Part shown: one piece after another, positions 20,882-31,273 of the stretch | How the letters are laid out: every line of letters starts with the position of its first letter | Numbering within the stretch: position 1 is the stretch's first letter | Assembly: GCA_022340615.1 (NCBI GenBank) | Contig: JAJDNO010000033.1 | Location: 1-43,998 of the forward strand | DNA: 43,998 nucleotides | From: Gallionella sp. | Lineage (GTDB): Bacteria; Pseudomonadota; Gammaproteobacteria; Burkholderiales; Gallionellaceae | Reading direction: 5' to 3' | Translations under genes and position numbers: made by a program | The notes under the pieces: model-generated | The model's database searches: none | Told to the model about the DNA's origin: nothing | What the model saw: only the letters and a program-made list of their open reading frames with translations

Positions 20882-20897
20882 GAATTGTCCTCCGAGA

Positions 20898-23105
<2,208 letters not shown>

Positions 23106-23107
23106 TC

Positions 23108-23137
23108 AGAATAGGGAACGCGTAACGATTTGTACAA
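23108..23137 (-). promoter_or_regulatory. candidate sigma70 promoter of katG
   Basis: Read on the minus strand, TTGTAC (23137-23132) and TATTCT (23113-23108) are 18 bp apart, about 40 bp before the katG start. The -35 hexamer abuts the OxyR-like site, the geometry used by OxyR-activated promoters. Confidence 0.45.
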
Positions 23138-23173
23138 TATATTATCTATATTCCAACGATAGTTTTAATCAAT
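23137..23173. promoter_or_regulatory. candidate OxyR-binding site upstream of katG
   Basis: On the plus strand the tetramers ATAT, ATAT, ATAG and CAAT occur with exact 7-bp spacers, against the OxyR consensus ATAG-N7-CTAT-N7-ATAG-N7-CTAT; 13 of 16 positions agree. The region is AT-rich, so some agreement is expected by chance. The site touches the -35 box of the proposed katG promoter. The rest of the katG-ubiH gap (to 23299) shows nothing else I recognise. Confidence 0.42.
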
Positions 23174-23299
23174 GTATCGGCTTATTCCTCTTCACCGCGG
23201 GAAAGCCATTGGACCCCCCTCGGGCCAGGCATGAAAAGGTAACTGAGCCTGTTGCCGCGTTCGATGCGGATTCTGGAATTGGTTATTCAGCGATCGGAA

Positions 23300-24460
23300 T
23301 TAACCATTCGCCCCGAACATCATTCGTTTCGCGACAAACTTCTTCGCGAACGGCAAACAGTCCAGTGCGGTGAGTGCGGCAGCGCGGCCGGCGCTGATCA
23401 GTGGCAGGTCGTTGGAAAACAGCCGCACCAGTCCGTCGGTGAAGCGTATTCCTGCTTCGCGATCAGTGCGGCGGTCTGAGCGGTAGGCGGCAAGCATCTT
23501 CTCGGTGCCCAGCTCTTCCGGCCTGGCATCAAGTATTTCCTGCGACAGTTCCCATGCGTCGCGCAGCCCCATGTTGAAGCCCTGTCCTGCAACAGGGTGC
23601 AGGGTTTGTGCGGCATTGCCCAGCAGCACGACATGCTGCATCGGGGTCTGTTGCGGCGCGCGCCGCAGGCCGAGCGGGAAGCAACTTCGCCTGCTCACGG
23701 TCAGGAATTCACCGACGCGGTCGCCGAAGTGCTGGTGCAACTCATGCAGGAACTTCGCATCGTCCCAGGCCAGCATATCCTGAGCGGTCTGGTGCGGTGC
23801 GGTCCAGACCAGTTCGTACCCCTCTTTGAAAGGCAGCAAGGCCAGCGGCCCTTGCGGCGTGAAGCGTTCGAAGGCGGTATTGGCTCGCGGTGCGGAACAG
23901 GTGATGTGGGTGATCAGCGCACTTTGTCCGTAGTCGCGCACTTTCGGAGGAAATTGCTGCACCAGCAGTTTGCCGCCATCGGCGACCACTGCGATGCGGG
24001 TTTGCAGCGTGTGTTCGACGCCGTCCTGCCGGTAGCCGATAGCAGCGTGATCGGCATCGCTGGTGAGTGCAGTGACGCTGGCGCCGTAAATGGGTGCAAC
24101 GCCGCTGTGCTGCAATGCGGCGGTCAATGCATCCTGCAGCACCGGATAGGGCAGCACATAGCCGAGGTCAGGCACGTTCAATTCCTCGGCCTTCAGCACT
24201 GCGCGGCCGAAGCTCTGCTTTTGCGAGATATGGATGGTGCGAATTGCCGATACTTCGCGTAGTGCATCCCAGACGCCGAGCCGGCTCAGCACCAGCCGGC
24301 TGCCATAGGACAGGGCCAGCGCACGTGCATCCTTACTGGCTGAACCGGCAGGGCGCGCTTCCAGCACGCAGACCTTCAGCCTGCTGTCGCGCAATGCCAG
24401 CGCAAGCGCAGCGCCGACCGGGCCGCCGCCGATGATTGCAACGTCATAATCAGCGTTCAT
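23300..24460 (-). CDS. ubiH: UbiH-family FAD-dependent ubiquinone biosynthesis hydroxylase
   Basis: This 386-residue flavoprotein monooxygenase has the dinucleotide motif IIGGGPVGAALAL at the N-terminus, the UbiH/COQ6 signature DARALALSYGS near residue 45, and the second FAD motif GNAAQTLHPVAGQGFNMGLRDA in the C-terminal half. It hydroxylates the aromatic ring of a ubiquinone precursor, membrane-associated. The pepP-ubiH pair is a well-known arrangement, which supports ubiH over ubiF or ubiI, though sequence alone does not settle the ring position. Its ATG overlaps the pepP stop by 4 nt. Confidence 0.88.
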   Translation of the reverse strand: MNADYDVAIIGGGPVGAALALALRDSRLKVCVLEARPAGSASKDARALALSYGSRLVLSRLGVWDALREVSAIRTIHISQKQSFGRAVLKAEELNVPDLGYVLPYPVLQDALTAALQHSGVAPIYGASVTALTSDADHAAIGYRQDGVEHTLQTRIAVVADGGKLLVQQFPPKVRDYGQSALITHITCSAPRANTAFERFTPQGPLALLPFKEGYELVWTAPHQTAQDMLAWDDAKFLHELHQHFGDRVGEFLTVSRRSCFPLGLRRAPQQTPMQHVVLLGNAAQTLHPVAGQGFNMGLRDAWELSQEILDARPEELGTEKMLAAYRSDRRTDREAGIRFTDGLVRLFSNDLPLISAGRAAALTALDCLPFAKKFVAKRMMFGANG

Positions 24461-25764
24461 GATCTTCCCATCAGTGCTTCGATATCAGCCACCGCTTTGG
24501 GCGCGGCATCGGTAAGCACTTCATTTCCCTTGTCGGTGATCACTACATCGTCCTCGATGCGGATGCCGATGTTCCAGAGCGACATCGGCACATTATCGGC
24601 GGGGCGGATATAGCAGCCCGGCTCGACGGTCAGCACCATGCCGGGCTGCAGCGGGCGCCAGTCGTCGCCGATCTTGTAGTCGCCGACATCGTGCACGTCC
24701 ATGCCCAGCCAGTGGCCGGTGCGGTGCATGTAAAACTGCTTGTAGCTGCCGCTTTCCAGCACGGTGTCCACGCTCCCGTGGCATAGCTTGAGGTCGATGA
24801 AACCCTGAGCGAGCACGCGCAGCGCGGCATCGTGCGGCGCATTCCAGGTATGTCCCGGTACTGCGGCGGCGATCGCGGCGGATTGCGCAGCCAGCACGAT
24901 TTCGTACACGTCCTTCTGTTCGGCGCTGAATTTTCCGCCTACCGGGAAGGTGCGCGTGATGTCGGAGGCATAGCCGCCCAGTTCGCATCCGGCATCGATC
25001 AGCAGCAGGTCGACGTCGCGGAGTTGGGCGTTGTTGCCCACATAATGCAGCACGCAGGCATTCGAGCCGCCCGCGACGATGGAAGTGTAAGCGGGGTGGC
25101 GTGCGCCGTGGCTGCAGAATTCGTGCAGCAATTCCGCCTCGACCTGGTACTCGAACATATCGGGGCGGGTGAAACGCATTGCGCGCTTATGGGCGGCCGT
25201 GGAGATTGCTGCAGCGCGGCGCATGATGTCCAGTTCGTGGTCATCCTTGAACAGGCGCATTTCGTTGAGCAGCGCGCGCACGTCGCGGATCTGGTCAGGC
25301 GCGCGGATGCCACTGCGGGATTTTTCCTGCACCGCACCGCGCAAGCCGAGTATGCGTTGATCCCAGGCAGGATCGAGCCCCAGCGGGTAAAGCAGCGCGG
25401 TCTGGTTGCCGATCAGCTCGGTCAATTTCTCGTCCAGCTGTTCGACCGGATAGGCCGCATCGAAACCGAACTGCTCCTGCGCCGCATCGGGCCCGTAGCG
25501 GTGGCCGTCCCAGATTTCCCGTTCCAGATTTTTTTCGCGGCAGAACAGGATCGATAGCGGCTCGTCTCCGGCGATCATCACCAGCACAGCTTCCGGTTCG
25601 GTAAAACCGCTCAGGTAATAGAAATTGCTGTCGTGGCGGTATCCGTAATGCGTGTCGGCATTGCGCGCGACTTCGGGCGCGGTGGGGATGATCGCGATGC
25701 CGTGCTGCATCTGTTCGATCAGGCGTGCGCGGCGTTCGGTATATATGGTCATATCCATCGTCAT
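24457..25764 (-). CDS. pepP: Xaa-Pro aminopeptidase (aminopeptidase P)
   Basis: This 435-residue M24 metallopeptidase removes N-terminal residues preceding proline. The creatinase-like N-terminal domain is followed by the pita-bread domain with metal ligands in DAGCELGGYASDITRTFPVGG, HRTGHWLGMDVHD and VLTVEPGCYI. The start at 25764 forms an ATGA overlap with murU; two further ATGs occur 2 and 4 codons later and could also be used. A longer upstream frame is overlap with murU and was rejected. Third gene of the amgK-murU-pepP-ubiH operon. Confidence 0.93.
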   Translation of the reverse strand: MTMDMTIYTERRARLIEQMQHGIAIIPTAPEVARNADTHYGYRHDSNFYYLSGFTEPEAVLVMIAGDEPLSILFCREKNLEREIWDGHRYGPDAAQEQFGFDAAYPVEQLDEKLTELIGNQTALLYPLGLDPAWDQRILGLRGAVQEKSRSGIRAPDQIRDVRALLNEMRLFKDDHELDIMRRAAAISTAAHKRAMRFTRPDMFEYQVEAELLHEFCSHGARHPAYTSIVAGGSNACVLHYVGNNAQLRDVDLLLIDAGCELGGYASDITRTFPVGGKFSAEQKDVYEIVLAAQSAAIAAAVPGHTWNAPHDAALRVLAQGFIDLKLCHGSVDTVLESGSYKQFYMHRTGHWLGMDVHDVGDYKIGDDWRPLQPGMVLTVEPGCYIRPADNVPMSLWNIGIRIEDDVVITDKGNEVLTDAAPKAVADIEALMGRS

Positions 25765-26453
25765 GGCGCATTTTGCAGCGTCGCAACCTGGCTGTCGAGT
25801 TCGGCGAGTCGCTGCGGGGTGCCGACATCCACCCACAGGCCCGTATGGTGTTCGCCGCTGACTTTGCCGAGTGCGATCTGTGCGCGAAGCAACGGGGCCA
25901 GAGGTGCGATGCTGCCGCGCGGGATGCCGGAGAACAGCGCAGGCTGGTAGATGCCGATGCCGCTGAAGGTCAGTCTGGTACTGCCTTCGATAACACGGCC
26001 ATCACGCAAAGCAAAATCGCCGTCGGGATGCTGCGGCGGATTGTCGACCAGAACCAGGTGTGCAGTATCGCCGCCGGACCTCAGTGCGGCAGCGTGCTGG
26101 TGCAGTCCGGAAAAATCGTAATCGCAGAAGATATCGCCGTTGATCACCGCGAAAGGCCCGTCATCCAGCATGGGCATCGCGAACGCGATGCCGCCCGCAG
26201 TTTCCAGCGCGTGTGCTTCAGGTGAATACTGTATGCGCGCGCCGAAGCGGCTGCCGTCGCCCAGCGCCTGTTCGATTTTCGCGCCGAGATGGGCGTGGTT
26301 GATGACAAGATCGGGAAGGCCGGCTTTGACCAGTTTCTCGATATGCCAGATGATCAGCGGCTTGCCGGCGACTTCCAGCATGGGTTTGGGTGTGTTGTCG
26401 GTGAGCGGGCGCATTCGCTCGCCGCGGCCGGCTGCCAGCAGCATTGCCTTCAA
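25761..26453 (-). CDS. murU: N-acetylmuramate alpha-1-phosphate uridylyltransferase
   Basis: This 230-residue nucleotidyltransferase begins MKAMLLAAGRGERMRPLTD, with the G-x-G-x-R...PKP signature (TPKPMLEVAGKPLI) of sugar-nucleotide pyrophosphorylases. It turns MurNAc-1-phosphate into UDP-MurNAc in the cell-wall recycling route that bypasses de novo synthesis and gives intrinsic fosfomycin tolerance in pseudomonads. The start must be TTG at 26453: it overlaps the amgK stop (TTGA) and gives the family N-terminus, while the next ATG would cut off the first strand. The pairing with amgK makes MurU more likely than a general mannose or glucose pyrophosphorylase. Confidence 0.88.
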   Translation of the reverse strand: MKAMLLAAGRGERMRPLTDNTPKPMLEVAGKPLIIWHIEKLVKAGLPDLVINHAHLGAKIEQALGDGSRFGARIQYSPEAHALETAGGIAFAMPMLDDGPFAVINGDIFCDYDFSGLHQHAAALRSGGDTAHLVLVDNPPQHPDGDFALRDGRVIEGSTRLTFSGIGIYQPALFSGIPRGSIAPLAPLLRAQIALGKVSGEHHTGLWVDVGTPQRLAELDSQVATLQNAP

Positions 26454-27457
26454 AATGTGTAGCCCTCCTTGCTGATTTGCGGCTCCAGCGTATCGAGCAG
26501 ATTCAGCAGCGGTTTGAGGTCGATATAGCGCGTACAGGCCGCGCGAAGATACGACATGACCAGCGGCAGGTCCTTCAGGTAACCATCCTTGCCGTCGCGG
26601 TGGTATAGCCGCGCAAAGATGCCCAGCACCTTTAGGTGGCGCTGTACACCCATCCATTCGTAGTCGCGATAAAACGCGGAGAAATCATCGTGCACCGGCA
26701 AGCCGGCCTTTCTGGCCTTCTCCCAGTAGCGTATCAGCCAGTCGATGACATCGGCCTCCTCCCAGCGGATATATGCATCCTTGAACAGCGAAACCAGATC
26801 GTAGGTGATCGGGCCGTACACAGCGTCCTGGAAATCCAGTATTCCCGGGTTGTTTTGTTCGAGCATCATCAGGTTCCGCGAATGGTAGTCCCGGTGGACA
26901 TAGACGCGGGGCTGGGCGAGATTGTTCGCAATGATGCGCGCGAATACGGTTTCCAGTTTGGCCATCAGGGCATCGTTGAGCGTGACGCCCAGATGTCTGG
27001 CGATGTACCAGTCGGGAAACAGACGCATCTCGCGCATCAGCAGGGCCTCGTTGTAGGGCGGCAACTCGTTGTCGCGCGAAGCAAGCTGGATATTGATAAG
27101 GGCGTCGGTGGCATCGCCGTATAGCGACCGCGCGGTGCCGGTTCCCGCACCCGCCAATGCTTGCAGGTAGGTGGTGTTGCCGAGGTCTGACAACAGCAGG
27201 AATCCCTGTTCCAGGTCCTGCGCATGCACATGAGGGACATGGGCGCCGGCCGTTTCAAACAGACCGGCGATATGCAGGAAAGGGCGGCAGTCCTCGTGTT
27301 GCGGCGGGGCATCCATCACGATGCGTGTCTGGCCGTCGGCAAACGTTGCGCGGAAATAGCGGCGGAAGCTGGCGTCGGCCGAAGCGGGGGCAAGCGTGAA
27401 TTGTTCATCGGGGAACAGGCTGTCCAGCCACCCGGCAAGTTGTTGCTGGCGTTGCAT
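26450..27457 (-). CDS. amgK: N-acetylmuramate/N-acetylglucosamine kinase
   Basis: This 335-residue protein has an aminoglycoside-phosphotransferase-like kinase fold: the nucleotide segment ASADASFRRYFRATF near 24-38, the catalytic loop HRDYHSRNLMML, and the metal motif ILDFQDAVYGPITYDL. It phosphorylates MurNAc at the anomeric carbon, feeding murU. Diverging from lptD-surA matches the known neighbourhood of amgK-murU in Pseudomonas. First gene of the - strand operon; the 68-bp spacer to lptD must hold both promoters, but I could not identify hexamers with confidence. Confidence 0.88.
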   Translation of the reverse strand: MQRQQQLAGWLDSLFPDEQFTLAPASADASFRRYFRATFADGQTRIVMDAPPQHEDCRPFLHIAGLFETAGAHVPHVHAQDLEQGFLLLSDLGNTTYLQALAGAGTGTARSLYGDATDALINIQLASRDNELPPYNEALLMREMRLFPDWYIARHLGVTLNDALMAKLETVFARIIANNLAQPRVYVHRDYHSRNLMMLEQNNPGILDFQDAVYGPITYDLVSLFKDAYIRWEEADVIDWLIRYWEKARKAGLPVHDDFSAFYRDYEWMGVQRHLKVLGIFARLYHRDGKDGYLKDLPLVMSYLRAACTRYIDLKPLLNLLDTLEPQISKEGYTF

Positions 27458-27525
27458 AACGGGCTCTCATGGGGACTTGATGATAAACTTGCAGGAGTTT
27501 AACACCTTACTATTTGCTGCGCGTT

Positions 27526-29880
27526 ATGCGGTTTCGATTCCCATACCTTTTCATTGTGCTGATGTTTTGCGTTGCGCAGCATTCCTACGCGGGCACTGAA
27601 CTGCCTGAAGCACATAAGGACTCGCAGCCTACTGTGCCTGCGAAAAGCGGCAAGGAAGGGCCGGCCGTGATCGAAGCCGACAAGCTGGTCGGGAAATCAA
27701 ACGACCAGATCGAGGCGACCGGAAACGCGACGATAAGCCAGGGCGGGAAGTCGATCCGTGCCGATACACTGCTTTTCAATCAGCACACCCATGAACTTGA
27801 TGCGCGCGGGTCGGTGATGCTGAAGCAGGATGGCACGACCATGAGCGGGCCGCATCTGATGCTCAATCTGGACAAGAACAGCGGAACCATGGAGCAGCCG
27901 CAATACTACCTGAAGGAAAACAATGCACGCGGTTCGGCGGACAAGCTCCAGATACAGGATCGCCTGCACTACACCCTGGACAATGCAAGCTATACCACCT
28001 GCCCGGCGGGAAACCAGGACTGGGAACTTAGCATGGGGCTGCTGAAGATTGACCGCGACCGGCAGGTCGGCGTAGCCCATAACGCGCTGGTCGAGTTCAA
28101 GGGGGTTCCGATCCTTTATTCGCCATGGATGGACTTTCCGCTGAACAACCAGCGCAAGTCGGGTTTTCTCGCCCCGATATTCGGGGGAACGAGCACCGGC
28201 GGCAGCGAGATTACGCTGCCGTTCTACTGGAACATTGCGCCCAATTTCGACGCGACGATTGCGCCGCGGGAAATGTCCAAGCGCGGCCTGATGCTGAACA
28301 ATGAATTTCGCTATCTCGAGCCCGGTTTTCACGGCACGCTGGAAGCCGACGTGTTGCCCAACGATAAAATTACTCAAACCACCCGTTCCTTTGTCAGCCT
28401 CAAGCACGACCAGACGCTGGGAAAATATCTGAATGGCTTCCTGAATTACTCGCGCGTCGGGGATGACAATTATTTCCGCGATCTGGGCAGCGCGATCAGC
28501 ACCACCTCGCAGGTCAACCTGTTGCAGGAAGGCGGGGTCAGCTACGGCGGGGACTGGTGGGACGGTATGGCTCGTGTGCAGCATTACCAGACTCTGCAGG
28601 ATCCGGCTGCGCCGATAGTCGTGCCCTATGCACGCGCGCCGCAATTGACGCTGAATGCTCGGCAAAACTACGCAGGCGCAAACATCGGTTTCAGCGGCGA
28701 GATAGTGGATTTCACCCACCCCACCCTGGTGAATGCGACGCGTCTGGTGGTCAACCCCAGCGTCAGTTATCCGCTGGTCAGTACCCCGGCATATTACGTG
28801 ACACCCAAGGTGTCGCTGCATAGCGCGTATTACGCGATGGGCGCGAACAATACCGGAACGGTAACCGACATGTCGAGCACGCTGCCGATTTTCAGCCTGG
28901 ACAGCGGCATCGCGCTCGAGCGCGAGGGAAAAATGTTCGGCAGCGGCTATATCCAGACGCTGGAGCCGCGCGCATTCTATGTATATATTCCCTACAAGGA
29001 TCAGTCGCAGCTGCCCAATTTCGACACGGTGCAGGCCGATTTCAGTTTTGCCCAGATGTTCATGGAGAACCGCTTCTTTGGCAACGACCGCGTCGGGGAT
29101 GCAAACCAGCTAACGCTGGCACTGACTTCGCGGATGCTGGAACAGCAGAGCGGAGCGGAACGTCTGAAAATGCTGATAGGAGAACGGGTCAGTTTCACCG
29201 CGCCCCAGGTCAATCTGGTTGCGCCGGCGACCACCACCAACAAATCGGATATTTTGCTGGCGCTTTCCGGGCGTATCAGCAGTCGCTGGTCGCTGGACGG
29301 CGAACTGCAATTCGATCCAAATCAATCCCAGGTGCAGCATTACAATGGTGCGGTGCATTATCGTCCGGAACCGGGCAAGGTGCTGAATTTTGGCTACCGT
29401 TTTTCACGCGGAACCTATGGCGCGCTGATTCCGGGGGGCGTGCCGGTAACACCCACCGGCTACACCACGCTGAACGGTATCACTTATCCCACCATAGGCG
29501 GCGTGCCCTATACCCTGATCGGCGGGGTGCCTTACGCGGTCGATACCGGCGGGCTGCGCCAAGTCGATATATCCTCGCAATGGCCGATATACGGACGCTG
29601 GTTCGGCGTGGGCCGCTGGAACTATTCACTGCAGGACTCCAGAATTCTGGAGGCGATCGGCGGGCTTGAGTATAATCAGGATTGCTGGCTGCTGCGTCTG
29701 GTGGCACAACGCTTTGCGACAGCAACGCAACAATCCAATACCGGATTCTTCGTGCAACTGGAATTGAACGACTTTGTCAAAGTCGGTTCTGACCCGCTGG
29801 ATCTGCTCAAACAGAGCGTGCCCGGCTATACCAAATTGAATGACAAGGCAGCCATTCAATCCCCGCAAGAAATGCCCTGA
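27526..29880 (+). CDS. lptD: LPS-assembly outer membrane protein LptD
   Basis: The 784-residue precursor has a signal peptide (RFRFPYLFIVLMFCVAQHSYA, cleaved near residue 22), an OstA/LptA-like N-terminal jellyroll (IEADKLVGKSNDQIEATGNATI onward) and a C-terminal 26-strand-type barrel. With LptE it inserts LPS in the outer leaflet. Apart from a cysteine in the signal peptide only two remain, in TTCPAGNQ and NQDCWLL, so one disulfide instead of the two of E. coli. An unusual Gly-Pro-Thr-rich stretch with repeated GGVP units is encoded at about 29428-29543. ATG 27526 is preferred over TTG 27514; both keep the signal peptide. First gene of lptD-surA-pdxA-ksgA. Confidence 0.93.
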   Translation: MRFRFPYLFIVLMFCVAQHSYAGTELPEAHKDSQPTVPAKSGKEGPAVIEADKLVGKSNDQIEATGNATISQGGKSIRADTLLFNQHTHELDARGSVMLKQDGTTMSGPHLMLNLDKNSGTMEQPQYYLKENNARGSADKLQIQDRLHYTLDNASYTTCPAGNQDWELSMGLLKIDRDRQVGVAHNALVEFKGVPILYSPWMDFPLNNQRKSGFLAPIFGGTSTGGSEITLPFYWNIAPNFDATIAPREMSKRGLMLNNEFRYLEPGFHGTLEADVLPNDKITQTTRSFVSLKHDQTLGKYLNGFLNYSRVGDDNYFRDLGSAISTTSQVNLLQEGGVSYGGDWWDGMARVQHYQTLQDPAAPIVVPYARAPQLTLNARQNYAGANIGFSGEIVDFTHPTLVNATRLVVNPSVSYPLVSTPAYYVTPKVSLHSAYYAMGANNTGTVTDMSSTLPIFSLDSGIALEREGKMFGSGYIQTLEPRAFYVYIPYKDQSQLPNFDTVQADFSFAQMFMENRFFGNDRVGDANQLTLALTSRMLEQQSGAERLKMLIGERVSFTAPQVNLVAPATTTNKSDILLALSGRISSRWSLDGELQFDPNQSQVQHYNGAVHYRPEPGKVLNFGYRFSRGTYGALIPGGVPVTPTGYTTLNGITYPTIGGVPYTLIGGVPYAVDTGGLRQVDISSQWPIYGRWFGVGRWNYSLQDSRILEAIGGLEYNQDCWLLRLVAQRFATATQQSNTGFFVQLELNDFVKVGSDPLDLLKQSVPGYTKLNDKAAIQSPQEMP

Positions 29881-29896
29881 TGACTGAAAGAAACGA

Positions 29897-31270
29897 ATGC
29901 AAATAAGAATCATGATGATGTGTTGTGTGTTGTTTGCGGCCCAGGCCGCATCTGCGGCAGACAGCCCGCCCGCCAAGCCAGCAATGGCGACAACGACGCA
30001 GGCGGGGAAATCAGTCCAGCCGTCCCGGGATCCGCAGCAGCAGGTTGGGGATATCGATTCGGTGGTAGCGGTGGTCAACGATGACGTGATTACCCGCTAT
30101 GAACTGGACGATCGCATTCATGACGTGGTTCGCCAGTTGCTCAGACAGAATACTCCGTTGCCGCCCATGGATGTGCTGCAAAAACAGATTCTGGAACGCA
30201 TGATCACCGACATGCTCCAGCGGCAATACGCGAAGGAAACCGGCGTGCGCGTCGACGATTCACAGCTGGATCAGGCGATAACCCGCATCGCGCAACAGAA
30301 CAAATTTCCCTCCCTGGCAGCATTTCGCGCCAAGCTTGAGGCGGACGGGGTGAATTACAAAAAATTCCGCGAAGAAATTCGCAGCGAAATCATTTCTACC
30401 CGGCTGCGCAAACGCGAAGTGGAGAGCAAAATTACGATCAGCGACAAGGAAGTGGATGATTATCTCGCCAACAAGGCCAGGTTGGGCAGCGAAGGAGAAG
30501 AGTTCCACCTCGCACATATCCTGGTGGTGGTGCCCGAGCAGGCAAGCGCGGAGAAAATCCAGGTCGCGCGCAAAAGGGCTGAGCAGGCGCTGGCCAGAAT
30601 CAATGCCGGTGCGGATTTTGCGCAGGTGGCGGCAAGTGTTTCGGATGCCAAGGACGCACTGAAAGGCGGCGATCTGGGCTGGCGTTCCGGCGATACCATA
30701 CCGCCGCTGTTCATGGACCAGCTTCAGAAAATGAAGCCGGGTGGTACTTCTGCGCTGCTGCGAAGCTCAAGCGGCTTCCATATTCTGAAATTGCTGGGCA
30801 AACGCAGCGCGAATGCCCCGGTCGTGATCACGCAAACCCATGTCCGGCATATCCTGATCAAGACCAGCGAGATCATGCCTGATGCGGAAGCCAGAAAGCG
30901 CATCATGGAAATCAAGCAGCGCATCGAAGCCGGCGCGGATTTCGCCGAGCAGGCCAGAAGATATTCCCAGGACGGCAGCGCGCAGCAGGGCGGCGACCTG
31001 GGGTGGATTTCCCCCGGGGAGACCGTTCCCGAATTCGAGGCGGAGATGAACAAGCTGAAACCGGGCCAGATGGGCGTGGTGCAGTCGCAATTTGGCTGGC
31101 ACCTGATCCAGGTGCTGGCCCGCCGCAATGCCGATGTCAGCGAAAAACAGAAGCGCGAACAGGCCCGCATCGCCATCGGTACATTCAAATCGGACGAGTT
31201 GTTCCAGGACTGGTTGCGCCAGCTGCGTGACCGGGCATTCATCGAATACCATCTGGGTCCGAACAAGTAA
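29897..31270 (+). CDS. surA: periplasmic chaperone and peptidyl-prolyl isomerase SurA
   Basis: The 457-residue precursor has a signal peptide (MQIRIMMMCCVLFAAQAASA), a SurA N-terminal helical domain (DSVVAVVNDDVITRYELDDRI onward), and two parvulin domains, each with a GGDLGW box (about 259-264 and 366-371). It escorts unfolded outer-membrane proteins, LptD among them, across the periplasm. It lies 16 bp after lptD and 3 bp before pdxA, the same order as E. coli. The start has a weak AAAG-type site. Confidence 0.96.
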   Translation: MQIRIMMMCCVLFAAQAASAADSPPAKPAMATTTQAGKSVQPSRDPQQQVGDIDSVVAVVNDDVITRYELDDRIHDVVRQLLRQNTPLPPMDVLQKQILERMITDMLQRQYAKETGVRVDDSQLDQAITRIAQQNKFPSLAAFRAKLEADGVNYKKFREEIRSEIISTRLRKREVESKITISDKEVDDYLANKARLGSEGEEFHLAHILVVVPEQASAEKIQVARKRAEQALARINAGADFAQVAASVSDAKDALKGGDLGWRSGDTIPPLFMDQLQKMKPGGTSALLRSSSGFHILKLLGKRSANAPVVITQTHVRHILIKTSEIMPDAEARKRIMEIKQRIEAGADFAEQARRYSQDGSAQQGGDLGWISPGETVPEFEAEMNKLKPGQMGVVQSQFGWHLIQVLARRNADVSEKQKREQARIAIGTFKSDELFQDWLRQLRDRAFIEYHLGPNK

Positions 31271-31273
31271 ACA

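Noticed and set aside
25765-25836. 24-codon N-terminal extension of PepP
   Set aside because: It lies wholly in murU, and the ATGA overlap at 25764 gives the family N-terminus.
26454-26657. Long N-terminal extension of MurU
   Set aside because: It lies wholly inside amgK on the same strand in another frame and does not resemble nucleotidyltransferases.
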